From Actinobacteria bacterium UBA5182 (GTDB lineage Bacteria; Actinomycetota; UBA4738): a stretch of 23,228 bases of DNA. Positions 1 to 6,186 of this stretch are shown here, in pieces. The notes beneath the pieces are model-generated. The model searched no databases and was not told the DNA's origin. It worked only from the letters and a program-made list of their open reading frames with translations. Each line of letters opens with the position of its first letter. Positions within the stretch are counted from its first letter, which is position 1. The stretch is taken from positions 16,788 to 40,015 of the forward strand of contig DHWM01000048.1 in the NCBI GenBank assembly GCA_002413185.1, read 5' to 3'. Both the position numbers and the translations under genes were made by a program.

Positions 1-350
1 GTGAAGTCCTGGCTGAACACGAAGACCTTTCGGCCGTCGATCGTTCCCCACCCGGTGATGACGCCGTCGGTATAGGGGCGCTGACGGTCCAGCCCGAACG
101 TCCCCAGGCGATGGCGAGCCAGGGCGTCGGTCTCGACGAACGACCCGGGATCGAGGAGCAGCTCCAGTCGCTCCCGGGCGGTCAGCTTGCCCCTGGCGTG
201 CTGGCGTTCGATGGCCTCGGTGCCCCCGCCCAGGGCGGCTTCCTGCTTCAGGGCGCGCAGTTGCTCGATCCGTCGTTCCACGGGCGAGCGATGGTGGGCC
301 GAGTTCGGGTTCGGCGCCTCCTGCTCCCGCTCTTCCTTCGTGTCCGCCAT
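1..350 (-). CDS. pccB: Acyl-CoA (propionyl-CoA) carboxylase beta subunit, N-terminal part, cut by window edge
   Basis: Carboxyltransferase subunit of a biotin-dependent acyl-CoA carboxylase, which moves CO2 from carboxybiotin to propionyl- or acetyl-CoA. Only about the first 116 residues are visible. The protein starts MADTKEE at an ATG (350-348). A charged N-terminal helix (VERRIEQLR) precedes the family-typical ARGKLTARERLELLLDPGSF block, then DGVITGWGTIDGRKVFVFSQDF, which opens the crotonase-fold domain. These blocks are typical of PccB/AccD-type subunits in actinobacteria. The catalytic oxyanion loops and the C-terminal half lie outside the window, so the acyl specificity cannot be read. 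It is divergent from the nuclease gene at 443. Propionyl-CoA carboxylase would suit the epimerase and crotonyl-CoA carboxylase/reductase nearby, but that is inference. Confidence 0.88.
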   Translation of the reverse strand, partial: MADTKEEREQEAPNPNSAHHRSPVERRIEQLRALKQEAALGGGTEAIERQHARGKLTARERLELLLDPGSFVETDALARHRLGTFGLDRQRPYTDGVITGWGTIDGRKVFVFSQDF

Positions 351-386
351 GACGCCCGAGTCTATCCCGCCGTGCCCGACCATCGC

Positions 387-412
387 GGGCGGGGCGGGGA
401 GGGGAGGGGAGG
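387..412 (+). other. G-quadruplex motif in divergent intergenic region
   Basis: On the plus strand, one run of three G and four runs of four G are each separated by a single base (C, C, A, A), and a trailing GG follows. This fits the canonical G3+N1-7 quadruplex rule with the shortest possible loops. It lies 37-62 bp upstream of the carboxylase start (350, minus strand) and 31 bp before the nuclease start (443). The motif is seen directly; any regulatory role is inference. Confidence 0.7.
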
Positions 413-430
413 AGTGTCAGAGGCCTTCTC

Positions 431-436
431 TACCAT
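431..436 (+). promoter_or_regulatory. Candidate -10 box for leaderless nuclease transcript
   Basis: TACCAT lies six bases before the ATG at 443. No Shine-Dalgarno sequence is visible in front of that ATG. The spacing would place the transcript start at or next to the start codon. No convincing -35 is seen, so this is tentative. Confidence 0.3.
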
Positions 437-442
437 TCGGGC

Positions 443-1393
443 ATGGAGCTCTCGGCCATCCAGCGGCGAACGGTGTCGAGCCTGCTCGACACCGGATCCG
501 GGAGGCCGGTCTCGAGCGGGCTGGCCGGGTTGCTCCGTGATCGCATCGAGGAGGGCATCCGGCCGTTCCTGCCGGCCCTGCGGGGGTCGGCCCGCCTTCC
601 GCCCGGCCCGCTCAGGCTGGCGAAGGAACGGCTGAACGAGCTGGCCCGGTGCGAGGGCCTGTTCCACGCCGACCTCCTGGGCGAGCGGGCCCCGTTCGTC
701 CACTCGGATGCGTCGGCGGCCGGCACCCTCGCCCACAAGTCCATCGAGCTCGACGTGGCGACGGCGGATCCGGCGGAGCCGCCTGCATTGGCGGAGCTGG
801 CCGCGGCACGGCTGGAACGGGATCGCCAGTTCGGCCCGTACTGGCAGTCGCTCGACCCCGGGAGTCGGGCGGACCTGCGGGCGCGGGCGGCCCGGAGCGT
901 CGAGCAGTTCAGGACGAGCTTTCCTCCCATCCGGGCGCTCCGGCGGCGGCTGGCCCCCGTGTCGGAGCAGTGGCTGGAGGCTCGATTCGGGGGTGGAGCT
1001 CTTCGTGTCGTGGGGAAGGTCGACCTGCTGTTGAACGCCGCCCGGGGCGGGCGGTCCACGCGCGTGCTGATCGACCTCAAACGGGGGCGACCGTGGGCAG
1101 AGCATGCCGAGGACATGCGCCTGTATGCGCTGTTGCACACGTTCCGGTGCGGCATCCCTCCGTACCGCGTGGCGACGTTCTTCCTCTCGTCGGGGGAGTG
1201 GCAACCTGAGGACGTGACCGAGGAGACGCTGCACCACGCGGCTCAGCGCGTCATCGAGGGGGTTGCGGCGGCCGCGCGGCTCGGTGAAGGCACGCCGCAG
1301 CTCCGGCCGGGCCGGCACTGCGTCCGGTGCCCCAGGAGTGACACGTGCCCCGCCAGTGCGGTGCAGCCCGATTTGCCGGGTCGTCTTGGTTGA
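443..1393 (+). CDS. Stand-alone PD-(D/E)XK nuclease, AddB/Cas4 (RecB) type with Fe-S cysteine pattern
   Basis: Predicted 316-residue nuclease of the RecB/AddB-C/Cas4 group. Active-site elements are in the expected order: GTLAHKSIE with H98 and E102 (motif I), GKVDLLL with D194 (motif II), VLIDLKRG with D211 and K213 (motif III), and DMRLYALL with Y228 (the QxxxY-like motif). Four cysteines match the AddB iron-sulfur layout: C70 in ELARCEGLF, then C293, C296 and C302 as C-x2-C-x5-C at the C-terminus. No helicase domain is present and no add, rec or cas gene adjoins it, so the partner is unknown. Such proteins are usually annotated PD-(D/E)XK nuclease family and probably act on DNA ends or single strands. 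The start is the ATG at 443; the first 55 residues have no recognised domain. The stop codon TGA overlaps a palindrome that may serve the next gene. Confidence 0.8.
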   Translation: MELSAIQRRTVSSLLDTGSGRPVSSGLAGLLRDRIEEGIRPFLPALRGSARLPPGPLRLAKERLNELARCEGLFHADLLGERAPFVHSDASAAGTLAHKSIELDVATADPAEPPALAELAAARLERDRQFGPYWQSLDPGSRADLRARAARSVEQFRTSFPPIRALRRRLAPVSEQWLEARFGGGALRVVGKVDLLLNAARGGRSTRVLIDLKRGRPWAEHAEDMRLYALLHTFRCGIPPYRVATFFLSSGEWQPEDVTEETLHHAAQRVIEGVAAAARLGEGTPQLRPGRHCVRCPRSDTCPASAVQPDLPGRLG

Positions 1394-1410
1394 CCTACTC
1401 TCGGGTAGGT
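1393..1410. promoter_or_regulatory. Palindromic candidate operator upstream of crotonyl-CoA carboxylase/reductase
   Basis: ACCTACTCTCGGGTAGGT is a perfect inverted repeat with 6-bp arms (ACCTAC/GTAGGT) around a 6-bp centre. It overlaps TTGACC (1390-1395), which resembles a -35 hexamer, and lies 77 bp upstream of the ccr start. Size and symmetry suit a dimeric TetR- or GntR-type repressor, but no such regulator gene is in the window. No T-run follows, so an intrinsic terminator is unlikely. Confidence 0.4.
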
Positions 1411-1475
1411 TGTGGGCGATCCACCGGCTGGCGTGAGGCTTGTTCCGGATTCGCCTCCGCCGGACTTCCCGACTC

Positions 1476-1484
1476 GAGGAGGAG
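1476..1484 (+). promoter_or_regulatory. Ribosome binding site that fixes the ccr start
   Basis: GAGGAGGAG sits directly before the ATG at 1487, with about 4 nt between AGGAGG and the start codon. It favours 1487 over the in-frame upstream GTG at 1412, which has no such site. Confidence 0.6.
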
Positions 1485-1486
1485 CG

Positions 1487-2740
1487 ATGTCCACGTCGAA
1501 GGACCTCTACCAGATCGGCGAGATCCCTCCTCGGGGCGAGGTCCCCCGTCGGATGTTCGCGCAGGTCATCCGGCCCGACCGGTTCGGTGAGCCGGAGAAG
1601 GCCTTCCAGATCGAAGAGATCGAGACGCCCCGGCCGGGCCCCGGCGAGGCCCTGGTCCTGGTGATGGCCGCCGGGATCAACTACAACAACGTGTGGGCCG
1701 CCAAGGGCATCCCCGTCGACGTGACGCAGGTCCACGCTCGGTTCGGCGAGCCCGACGACTTCCACGTCGGCGGAAGCGATGCCTCGGGGGTGGTGTGGCA
1801 GGTCGGCCCAGGCGTGGAGAACGTTGCGGTGGGGGATCACGTGGTCATCCACTGCGGCCAGTGGGACCCCGACGACCCGTTCGTCGCGTCGGGAGGCGAC
1901 CCCGGATTCGCCGACTCCTACCGGATCTGGGGCTACGAGTCGAACTGGGGCTCCTTCGCCCAGTTCACGAAGGTCCAGGCCCATCAGTGCCTGCCCAAGG
2001 CCCCCCATCTCACCTGGGAGCAGGCCGCCGCCCCAACCCTGGTCGGGGCAACCGCCTACCGGATGCTGATGGGGTGGCCTCCGCACGTCGTCCAGGAGGG
2101 CGACGTGGTGCTGGTGTGGGGCGGAGCCGGCGGGCTCGGGTCGATGGCCATCCAGATCGTCCGGGAGCTTGGCGGGAAGGCGGTCGCCGTGGTGTCCTCG
2201 GACGACAAGGCCCAGTTCTGCATGAGGCTCGGGGCGGTCGGCACCATCAACCGCAAGGACTTCTCCCATTGGGGCATGCCCCCGCACTGGACCGACACGG
2301 AGGGGTACGCGGCCTGGTTCGCCGGGGCGAAGACCTTCGGCAAGGCGCTGTGGGACGCGGTCGGGGAGAAGCAGAGCCCCCGGATCGTGTTCGAGCACCC
2401 CGGCGAGGACACCATCCCCACCTCCATCTTCGTGTGCGCCACCGGCGGCATGGTGGTCATCTGCGCCGGCACCACCGGCTACAATGCCGTGGCCGACCTC
2501 CGCTACCTGTGGATGCGTCAGAAGCGGTTCCAGGGGTCGCACTTCGCCAACGACGAACAGTCGGCTGGGTTCAACCAGATGGTGGTCGACGGCAAGATCG
2601 ACCCCTGCCTGGCCCGGACGTTCTCCTTCGACGAAGTGGGCGACTCGCACCAGCTGATGTCCGAGAACCGCCATCCCGAAGGGAACATGGCAGTGCTGGT
2701 GAGCGCGCCGACGGAAGGCCTGACCGAGCTGCCCGGCTGA
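1487..2740 (+). CDS. ccrA: Crotonyl-CoA carboxylase/reductase
   Basis: NADPH-dependent reductive carboxylation of crotonyl-CoA to ethylmalonyl-CoA, a key step of the ethylmalonyl-CoA pathway and a source of extender units in actinobacteria. The 417-residue protein is a zinc-less MDR-type reductase. Family-specific stretches are AAGINYNNVWAAKG (61-74), the long insertion HCGQWDPDDPF (122-132), WGYESNWGSFAQF (148-160), the nucleotide-binding GGAGGLGSM (212-220) and GSHFANDEQSA (350-360). N68 or N67, E151 and H352 plausibly correspond to the Asn, Glu and His that hold CO2 in characterised enzymes; I assign these by motif, not by alignment. The protein is slightly shorter than usual (about 430-450). 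It ends 21 bp from the convergent HAD gene with no obvious terminator. The rest of the ethylmalonyl-CoA pathway is absent here, apart from an epimerase at 5735-6172. Confidence 0.93.
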   Translation: MSTSKDLYQIGEIPPRGEVPRRMFAQVIRPDRFGEPEKAFQIEEIETPRPGPGEALVLVMAAGINYNNVWAAKGIPVDVTQVHARFGEPDDFHVGGSDASGVVWQVGPGVENVAVGDHVVIHCGQWDPDDPFVASGGDPGFADSYRIWGYESNWGSFAQFTKVQAHQCLPKAPHLTWEQAAAPTLVGATAYRMLMGWPPHVVQEGDVVLVWGGAGGLGSMAIQIVRELGGKAVAVVSSDDKAQFCMRLGAVGTINRKDFSHWGMPPHWTDTEGYAAWFAGAKTFGKALWDAVGEKQSPRIVFEHPGEDTIPTSIFVCATGGMVVICAGTTGYNAVADLRYLWMRQKRFQGSHFANDEQSAGFNQMVVDGKIDPCLARTFSFDEVGDSHQLMSENRHPEGNMAVLVSAPTEGLTELPG

Positions 2741-2761
2741 AAGGGAGCGTCGAGCCGGCCG

Positions 2762-3421
2762 TCAAGACAGGGGTCGGCCGAACAGAGATTCGAGCTTCGG
2801 GATGGTGATGGCGGGGTCCTTGTGCAGCACCGCTGCCATTCCGACCTTCCGGGCGCCCTCGACGTTCGCCGGGACGTCGTCGACGAAGACGCACTCCGAG
2901 GGTGGCGTGTCCAGTCGCTCGGCGGCCAGCACGTAGATCTGGGGCTGTGGCTTCCGAAGCCCCTCCCGGCCGGACAGGACGATGGCATCGAACAACCCGT
3001 CCACGTCCGGAGGCGGCGTGACGCCCCACGTGTTCGAGATGAGCCCGGTCAGGATGCCGTTGGAACGGGCCCGGGCCACTGCTCGGCGCATGAGCTCGTC
3101 GGGTCGAAGCTGCTCGAACAGCCGGGCGGTGAGGTTCGCCGGTTCGAGTGGTGCGTCGAGCCCGGTGGAGAGCGCCTCGGCCAGCCGCCGGTCGAACTCG
3201 GTCGGATCGACCCGTCCAGTCTCCACCGCGTCGACCAGGTCGTGGACGTCGTTCGCCGGGACGTTCGCCTCCTCCGAGATCGAATAGGCCGCGGCCAGCA
3301 CGTCGCGCAACCGGCTGGGATCGACGCCGTTCTCCATGCAGAAGGCGGCGAAGCTCACCGTCATGGATGTGGTCATGACGCCGCCGTAGTCGACCAGCAA
3401 CGCCCGATAGGTGGGGCTCAC
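2762..3421 (-). CDS. HAD-superfamily hydrolase (subfamily IA), last gene of the ACAD10-like operon
   Basis: Predicted 219-residue phosphatase-like protein. Motif I is LLVDYGGVM near the N-terminus, motif II LISNTWG, the motif III lysine lies in REGLRKPQPQIY, and motif IV is VFVDD. The second Asp of the usual DxD is a Gly (DYGG). The same class of change occurs in YihX-type phosphatases (DxGN) and many actinobacterial DxGGV proteins, so activity may persist. A helical cap of about 90 residues separates motifs I and II, as expected for subtype C1. The start is GTG at 3421, overlapping the stop of the upstream kinase gene (GTGA, 3418-3421), so translation is probably coupled. The domain matches the N-terminal HAD region of animal ACAD10. 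The substrate is unknown; a phosphorylated acyl intermediate or a side product is a guess. Confidence 0.85.
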   Translation of the reverse strand: MSPTYRALLVDYGGVMTTSMTVSFAAFCMENGVDPSRLRDVLAAAYSISEEANVPANDVHDLVDAVETGRVDPTEFDRRLAEALSTGLDAPLEPANLTARLFEQLRPDELMRRAVARARSNGILTGLISNTWGVTPPPDVDGLFDAIVLSGREGLRKPQPQIYVLAAERLDTPPSECVFVDDVPANVEGARKVGMAAVLHKDPAITIPKLESLFGRPLS

Positions 3422-4479
3422 GACCGGGTCAGCTCCACGGCCCGGCGGGCCAGGGCCGGCACGCCGTCCTTCATGTGCGAGAAGAACGGGTCGTCGGTCA
3501 TCCCCGCCAGGTGGCGGGCGTAGCTCCCCTCCAACAGGATGGCCAGCTTCCACACCGCCAGCACCAGGTAGAAGGTGAGGTCGGCCACGGCACGGCCGGA
3601 TCGTTCCCGGTATCGGTCCAGGAGCTGGTCGCGGGATTGGAACCCGGCGGCCCGGGTCACCGTCTGCTCGTCCATGAGGAACTCCACCGGGTCCCCAGCC
3701 TCGCGCCAGAACGAGAGCATCCATCCGACGTCGGCAAGGGGGTCACCGAGGGTCGACATCTCCCAGTCGAGGATCGCCGTCAGCCGAGCCGGCCGGTCGA
3801 GGGCGAACGCCACGTTGTCCAGCTTGTAATCGCCGTGCACGATGGTGGGCGGGCTCTCCGGCAGCGACCGCCACCGGTCGTCCAGCCACTTGCCGGCCGC
3901 GTGGAGGTCGTCGAGGCGACGGGTCAGAGGCTCGGTCAGCGCCAGCTGCCCCCTCCATCTTCGAACCTGACGTTCCAGATAGCCCGCCGGCTTCCCGAAT
4001 CCCTCCAGCCCGGCCGCCCGCCAGTCGACCGCGTGGAGCTCCACCAGGGCGTCGACCAGCTGCCCGCCGATCCCGGGTCGAGCCGCCTCGTCGGCGGCGA
4101 ACGCCGGCAGGTCCTGCCGGATCACCGCGCCCTCCACCCGCTCCATCAGGTAGAAGGGAGCGCCGATGACTCCCGGATCCTCGCACAGCAGGAGCGGCCG
4201 GGGAGCCCTGACGGGGGTGTGGACCAGCGCCGACAGGACCCGAAACTCCCTGGCCACGTCGTGCGCGGTCGGAAGGAAGGCGCCTCGGGGAGGCCTCCGG
4301 AGCACGAAGTGATGTTCGCCCGCCCGGACGAAGAACGTCTCGTTGGAGTGCCCGGCCATGTGCCGGCGCACATCGAACGGGCCGATCCCGCGGAAGATCT
4401 CCGGAAGGCGTTCGCGGAGGTAGCCTGCCAGCGCGGCTTGGTCGACCAGCGGCTCGAGGGCTTCGGGTTCGGCCGGCAT
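3418..4479 (-). CDS. APH-fold acyl-CoA kinase, ACAD10/ACAD11 N-domain and LvaA-like
   Basis: Predicted 353-residue phosphotransferase of the aminoglycoside phosphotransferase family. Key elements are the nucleotide loop GHSNETFF (43-50), FVLRRPP (58-64), the catalytic HGDYKLDN (215-222; D217 and N222) and the metal-binding ILDWEMSTLGDPLADVGW (236-253; D238). The HGDYKLDN and DWE-ST-GDPLADVG combination is characteristic of the kinase domain fused to acyl-CoA dehydrogenase in ACAD10/ACAD11, not of antibiotic kinases. In the family, this domain phosphorylates the 4-hydroxyl of 4-hydroxyacyl-CoA, as for LvaA in Pseudomonas putida levulinate catabolism. It lies 41 bp after the dehydrogenase gene and overlaps the HAD gene by GTGA. 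I chose ATG 4479; the frame stays open upstream to 4962, but that part is antisense-free shadow of the dehydrogenase gene. No strong Shine-Dalgarno is seen, so a nearby GTG is possible. Confidence 0.87.
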   Translation of the reverse strand: MPAEPEALEPLVDQAALAGYLRERLPEIFRGIGPFDVRRHMAGHSNETFFVRAGEHHFVLRRPPRGAFLPTAHDVAREFRVLSALVHTPVRAPRPLLLCEDPGVIGAPFYLMERVEGAVIRQDLPAFAADEAARPGIGGQLVDALVELHAVDWRAAGLEGFGKPAGYLERQVRRWRGQLALTEPLTRRLDDLHAAGKWLDDRWRSLPESPPTIVHGDYKLDNVAFALDRPARLTAILDWEMSTLGDPLADVGWMLSFWREAGDPVEFLMDEQTVTRAAGFQSRDQLLDRYRERSGRAVADLTFYLVLAVWKLAILLEGSYARHLAGMTDDPFFSHMKDGVPALARRAVELTRS

Positions 4480-4520
4480 CGTTGCCAACGGCACGGTCGC
4501 CGAGTGCGTCCCGTCGGCCC

Positions 4521-5738
4521 TCAGGCCAGCCCGCCGGTGGCGGGCTTGGTGGTGCCCTCGCCCAGCATCGCGTTCGCCAGGTTGCGGGCGATCACCATGC
4601 GGTGCACCTCGGAGGGCCCGTCGTAGATCCGGGCGGCCCGGGCGTCGCGGTAGTAGCCCTCCAGAGGGAGGTCCGAAGAGTAGCCGAGCGACCCGCATAT
4701 CTGGATGGCCCGGTCCACCACTCGGCCGAGCGCTTCGGCCACGTGAACCTTCACCATCGAGACCTCCTGGCGGAACTCCATGCCCTCGTCGATCTTCCAC
4801 GCCGAATGCAGGACCATCAGCCGCGCCGCGTACAGCTCGATGGCCGAGTCCGCCAGCATCCACGCCACCGCCTCGTGCCGGATGAGCTGCTTGCCGAAGG
4901 CCTCCCGGCCGAGGGCTCGCTCGGTGGCGATGTCCAGAGCGCGCTGAGCCGTCCCGATCCACCGCATGGCGTGGGCGAGCCGAGCCGGGCCCAACCGGAC
5001 CTGTGCCAGCTTCAGCCCGGCCCCTCGCTCGCCGAGCATCGCCTCCGGCCCGACCCGGCAGTCGTCGAGCCGCACCTCACAGTGCCCACCGGGCCCGTGC
5101 GTCCCCATCACCGGGATCTCCCGCACCACCCGCCATCCCGGGTTGTCGGCGTCGACCAGGAACAGGGTGAACTGCGTCCGGGGGTCCGCGTCCGGCCCCC
5201 CGTCCTCGGTTCGGGCCACGACGATGGCGAAGGCCGCCCCGTTGGCGCCGGAGATGAACCACTTCTCGCCGTTCAGTACCCACAGGTCGCCGTCCTCCTT
5301 GGCGGAGGTTCGAAGCTGCGACGGATCCGAGGACCCCACGTCTCGCTCGGTCATGGCGAAGCAGGACCTGGTGGCTCCGTCGGCGAGCGGCCGGAGATAT
5401 CGTTCCTGTTGTCCGGCGGTCGCGGCGTGCAGGAGGAGATGCATGTTCCCCTCGTCCGGAGCCATGCAGTTCAGCGCGAGCGACGCCAGGCCCGACGCAC
5501 CGAGCTCCTGGGAGACGAGCGCCATGCCCAGGGCACCCAAGCCGAGGCCGCCCCACTCGGGCGGGAGGTGCGGGTTCCACAGGCCGTCCTCACGTCCCGC
5601 ACCCTGGAGCCGCGACAGGTGCTGATCGAAGTTCGACTCGTCCACCTCGGGCTCGATGGGCAGGACGCGGTCTCTCACGAACGCCGCCACGCGGCTCTGG
5701 ATCTCGGCCAGGTCAGGAGGGATGGTGAAGTCGATCAC
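4521..5738 (-). CDS. Acyl-CoA dehydrogenase, ACAD10/ACAD11-like, with Asp at the catalytic-base position
   Basis: Predicted 405-residue FAD flavoprotein with the full acyl-CoA dehydrogenase fold: N-terminal helices with PEWGGLGL (60-67), the FAD/substrate strand FAMTERDVGSSDPS (127-140), WFISGANGAAF (160-170), REAFGKQL (278-285) and the C-terminal IYDGPSEVHRMVIARN (371-386). Most family members have Glu in the I-Y-E-G-T motif; here the residue is D373 in IYDGP. The plain dehydrogenase at 10611 in this same window keeps Glu. IYDGPSEVH is the form I associate with ACAD10/11-type enzymes, which in the 4-hydroxyacid pathway eliminate phosphate from a 4-phosphoacyl-CoA and do not simply oxidise. 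The start is GTG at 5738, overlapping the epimerase stop (GTGA, 5735-5738). The kinase gene follows after 41 bp. An ordinary medium- or long-chain dehydrogenase role cannot be excluded. Confidence 0.9.
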   Translation of the reverse strand: MIDFTIPPDLAEIQSRVAAFVRDRVLPIEPEVDESNFDQHLSRLQGAGREDGLWNPHLPPEWGGLGLGALGMALVSQELGASGLASLALNCMAPDEGNMHLLLHAATAGQQERYLRPLADGATRSCFAMTERDVGSSDPSQLRTSAKEDGDLWVLNGEKWFISGANGAAFAIVVARTEDGGPDADPRTQFTLFLVDADNPGWRVVREIPVMGTHGPGGHCEVRLDDCRVGPEAMLGERGAGLKLAQVRLGPARLAHAMRWIGTAQRALDIATERALGREAFGKQLIRHEAVAWMLADSAIELYAARLMVLHSAWKIDEGMEFRQEVSMVKVHVAEALGRVVDRAIQICGSLGYSSDLPLEGYYRDARAARIYDGPSEVHRMVIARNLANAMLGEGTTKPATGGLA

Positions 5739-6172
5739 GGGCGTGCCCCCCGACCGTCGTCGGCCGGCTCCTGGACCAGTTCCACCAGGACGCCCCGGAA
5801 CCCCTTCGGGTGAACGAACGCCACGGTCGCTCCGCGGGACCCGGGCCGAGGGAGCTCGTCGATCAGCGGGATGCCTTCGGCGCGGAGCGAGCGCAGCACC
5901 GCGGCCACGTCCTCCACCCGGTATCCGATGTGGTGGATCCCCTCGCCCCGTCGTTCCAGGAACTTGCCGACCGGCGTGTCGGGGCCGGTGGCCGCCAGGA
6001 GCTGGATGTAGGACGAGCCCACCTTGAACAGGACCTCTTCGACTCCCTGGTCCTCGACGCGCTCGCGGTGGACCGGTTCGACGCCGAACGCCCGGCGGTA
6101 CTCCTCCTCGGCCGCGGCGAGATCCCGGACCGCGATCCCGACGTGATCGACGTCCGTGAGGAGCTCGCTCAC
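5735..6172 (-). CDS. mce: Methylmalonyl-CoA (ethylmalonyl-CoA) epimerase
   Basis: Predicted 145-residue vicinal-oxygen-chelate protein that interconverts (2S)- and (2R)-methylmalonyl-CoA, linking propionyl-CoA carboxylase to the B12-dependent mutase; the same family also epimerises ethylmalonyl-CoA. Two beta-alpha-beta-beta-beta modules are visible, with likely metal ligands H10 (DVDHVGIAV), Q57 (SYIQLL), H80 or H81 (GIHHIGYRV) and E131 (VLVELVQ). VGKFLERRGEGIHHI is a family signature. The start is GTG at 6172, 14 bp after the regulator stop. The downstream dehydrogenase overlaps by GTGA. Its place in the operon suggests that the pathway yields propionyl-CoA or another alpha-carboxylated acyl-CoA, which fits the carboxylase at 1-350 and Ccr at 1487. 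Confidence 0.9.
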   Translation of the reverse strand: MSELLTDVDHVGIAVRDLAAAEEEYRRAFGVEPVHRERVEDQGVEEVLFKVGSSYIQLLAATGPDTPVGKFLERRGEGIHHIGYRVEDVAAVLRSLRAEGIPLIDELPRPGSRGATVAFVHPKGFRGVLVELVQEPADDGRGARP

Positions 6173-6186
6173 CGGCCCGGGCCCGG

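Noticed and set aside
443..1393. Nuclease as Cas4 of a CRISPR system
   Set aside because: No repeat array or other cas gene is present, and the cysteine spacing fits AddB as well as Cas4.
362..2674. 770-codon minus-strand open frame across nuclease and ccr
   Set aside because: It is antisense to two genes with clear motifs, is full of low-complexity Arg/Pro/His/Gly stretches and has no recognisable domain. Stop codons are rare in GC-rich antisense frames.
2741..2761. Bidirectional terminator between ccr and the HAD gene
   Set aside because: The 21-bp gap has no stem of useful length and no T-run.
3418..4479. APH-fold protein as an antibiotic resistance kinase
   Set aside because: The HGDYKLDN and DWE-ST-GDPLAD motifs and the operon with an acyl-CoA dehydrogenase match the ACAD10/11 kinase domain better.
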